DNA of 5,697 nt from Nitrosopumilus sp. BACL13 MAG-121220-bin23 (GTDB taxonomy: Archaea; Thermoproteota; Nitrososphaeria; Nitrososphaerales; Nitrosopumilaceae): assembly GCA_001437625.1 (NCBI GenBank), contig LIAL01000068.1, positions 1 through 5,697 of the forward strand. Direction: 5' to 3'. Position numbers and translations under genes: made by a program. Shown here one piece after another: positions 5,002 through 5,697 of this stretch (positions are counted from its first letter, which is position 1; every line of letters begins with the position of its first letter). A model generated the notes under the pieces. It saw only the letters and a program-made list of their open reading frames with translations. It was not told the origin of the DNA and made no database searches.

Positions 5002-5023
5002 CTGCCTAAAATTCATTTTATTA

Positions 5024-5668
5024 ATGGATTTTACTGATATTTTTCCATTTGCTGTTGGCGATGGATATGTTATTTTAGCCCTTGTAAATTTTTTTGGTTC
5101 TCTTATTCCTTTTGTACCTCTTCCTGGTTTCTTATTACTTGCTACTATGTCTATTGGAAATCAATATGATTTACATGTTTTAGCATTAGTTTCTGCAGTT
5201 TCAGCCACTGCTGCAAAACAAATTATATTTTATGTTAGTTTTAAAGGCAGAAAAATAATGAGTAAAAAAACTCTAAAAAGAATGCGTCCATTTCAAAGAT
5301 TAGTTACAAAATATGGTGCAGCCGCAGCATTTGTTGCAGCTGCAACTCCTATGCCTGATGATATTATTTTTGTACCTTTAGGATTGGCAAAATATAATCC
5401 CAAAAAATTTTTTATTTCTACCCTTGTCGGAAAAATCGTTCTTAGTTATTCTATAGTTTTTCTATATCATTATTTGGGACTATCTGTAGTTGAACCACTT
5501 GTAAAAGATCTTGATAATGCAACTCCTATCTATATTGGAGTTATAGTTTTTGGAATAATGATGACGGTTGTAATTATTCTTCTTTTAAGATTAGATTGGG
5601 CTAGAATTCTTGGAAAATTTTTACCTTGGACATTAGATGAAAATAACGATGATGACTTAGATAAATAA
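5024..5668 (+). CDS. VTT/DedA (SNARE-associated) family membrane protein, 214 aa
   Basis: Second VTT-superfamily membrane protein, with likely role in moving or flipping lipids or lipid-linked molecules by analogy with DedA/TMEM41-type relatives; its substrate is unknown. Segments: about 13-41 containing FVPLPGFLLL (30-39, the Pro-x-Pro re-entrant turn), 50-72, a re-entrant helix about 98-122 with ATPMPDDIIF (107-116), 127-152 after LAKYNPKKFF and GK (136-137), and a final helix 167-190. The Asp pair D112-D113 follows Pro111, in the place where DedA proteins carry their conserved Pro/Arg or Gly-Asp motif. A basic loop (KGRKIMSKKTLKRMR, 74-88) marks the cytoplasmic side. The last 15 residues are very acidic (DENNDDDLDK). 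The ATG at 5024 gives a sensible N-terminus and fits a leaderless transcript. It shares architecture, but not close sequence, with the divergent YqaA-like protein. Confidence 0.87.
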   Translation: MDFTDIFPFAVGDGYVILALVNFFGSLIPFVPLPGFLLLATMSIGNQYDLHVLALVSAVSATAAKQIIFYVSFKGRKIMSKKTLKRMRPFQRLVTKYGAAAAFVAAATPMPDDIIFVPLGLAKYNPKKFFISTLVGKIVLSYSIVFLYHYLGLSVVEPLVKDLDNATPIYIGVIVFGIMMTVVIILLLRLDWARILGKFLPWTLDENNDDDLDK

Positions 5669-5681
5669 TTTTTATATTTTT
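5669..5681 (+). terminator. Oligo-T terminator after the right-hand VTT gene
   Basis: Directly after the TAA come TTTTT (5669-5673) and a second TTTTT (5677-5681), separated by ATA. Two close oligo-T runs without a stem-loop fit archaeal intrinsic termination. The last 16 bases of the window show nothing further. Confidence 0.45.
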
Positions 5682-5697
5682 AAATTTCATAAAATCT

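Noticed and set aside
1..5697. tRNA, rRNA or other structured RNA genes
   Set aside because: No GC-rich island, tRNA T-loop/anticodon pattern or conserved rRNA stretch was found; all non-coding gaps are short and AT-rich.

Overview
The window is very AT-rich and looks like chromosomal DNA of an ammonia-oxidising archaeon (Nitrososphaerota, most like the Nitrosopumilus/Nitrosarchaeum group). This is inferred from an archaeal-type aspartyl-tRNA synthetase, an archaeal NusA-like KH protein, a small protein of a type I associate with Thaumarchaeota, mostly leaderless gene starts with TATA-like boxes about 25-27 bases upstream, and oligo-T stretches after stop codons. No rRNA, tRNA, insertion sequence, CRISPR array or phage gene was seen.

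Left part (1-2513, all minus strand). A tight translation/transcription cluster reads leftward: a NusA-like zinc-ribbon/KH protein (2007-2513), AspRS (715-2001) and an unidentified 100-residue protein (403-705), with gaps of 5 and 9 bases. After 59 bases comes an unidentified 81-residue protein (98-343), probably with its own promoter. AspRS lacks both residues linked to strict Asp specificity, so it may also charge tRNA-Asn. A further leftward gene may begin at the very left edge.

Middle (2514-3956). A 64-base divergent intergenic region with one near-symmetric TATA element separates the NusA-like gene from a plus-strand OppD-type peptide transporter ATPase (2578-3534, TTG start, four C-terminal cysteines, no permease gene in view). 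It converges on a minus-strand locus (3542-3943) that I read as one broken gene: an N-terminal C2H2-like zinc finger and a long helical C-terminal part lie in the same frame, separated by three stops. Two compensating one-base shifts would join them.

Right part (3957-5697). A small alpha/beta protein with a roadblock/profilin-like look (3957-4331) lies just upstream of the broken gene. Beyond it are two divergent membrane proteins of the VTT/DedA (SNARE-associated) superfamily: a YqaA-like one on the minus strand (4400-4936), with a perfect in-frame 12-bp tandem repeat coding Lys-Lys-His-Asp units in its central loop, and a longer one on the plus strand (5024-5668). They share an 87-base promoter region.

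The best leads are the broken zinc-finger gene, the KKHD repeat loop, the degenerate KH/zinc protein leading the AspRS operon, and the predicted relaxed AspRS specificity. I found no convincing wholly new multi-gene system.
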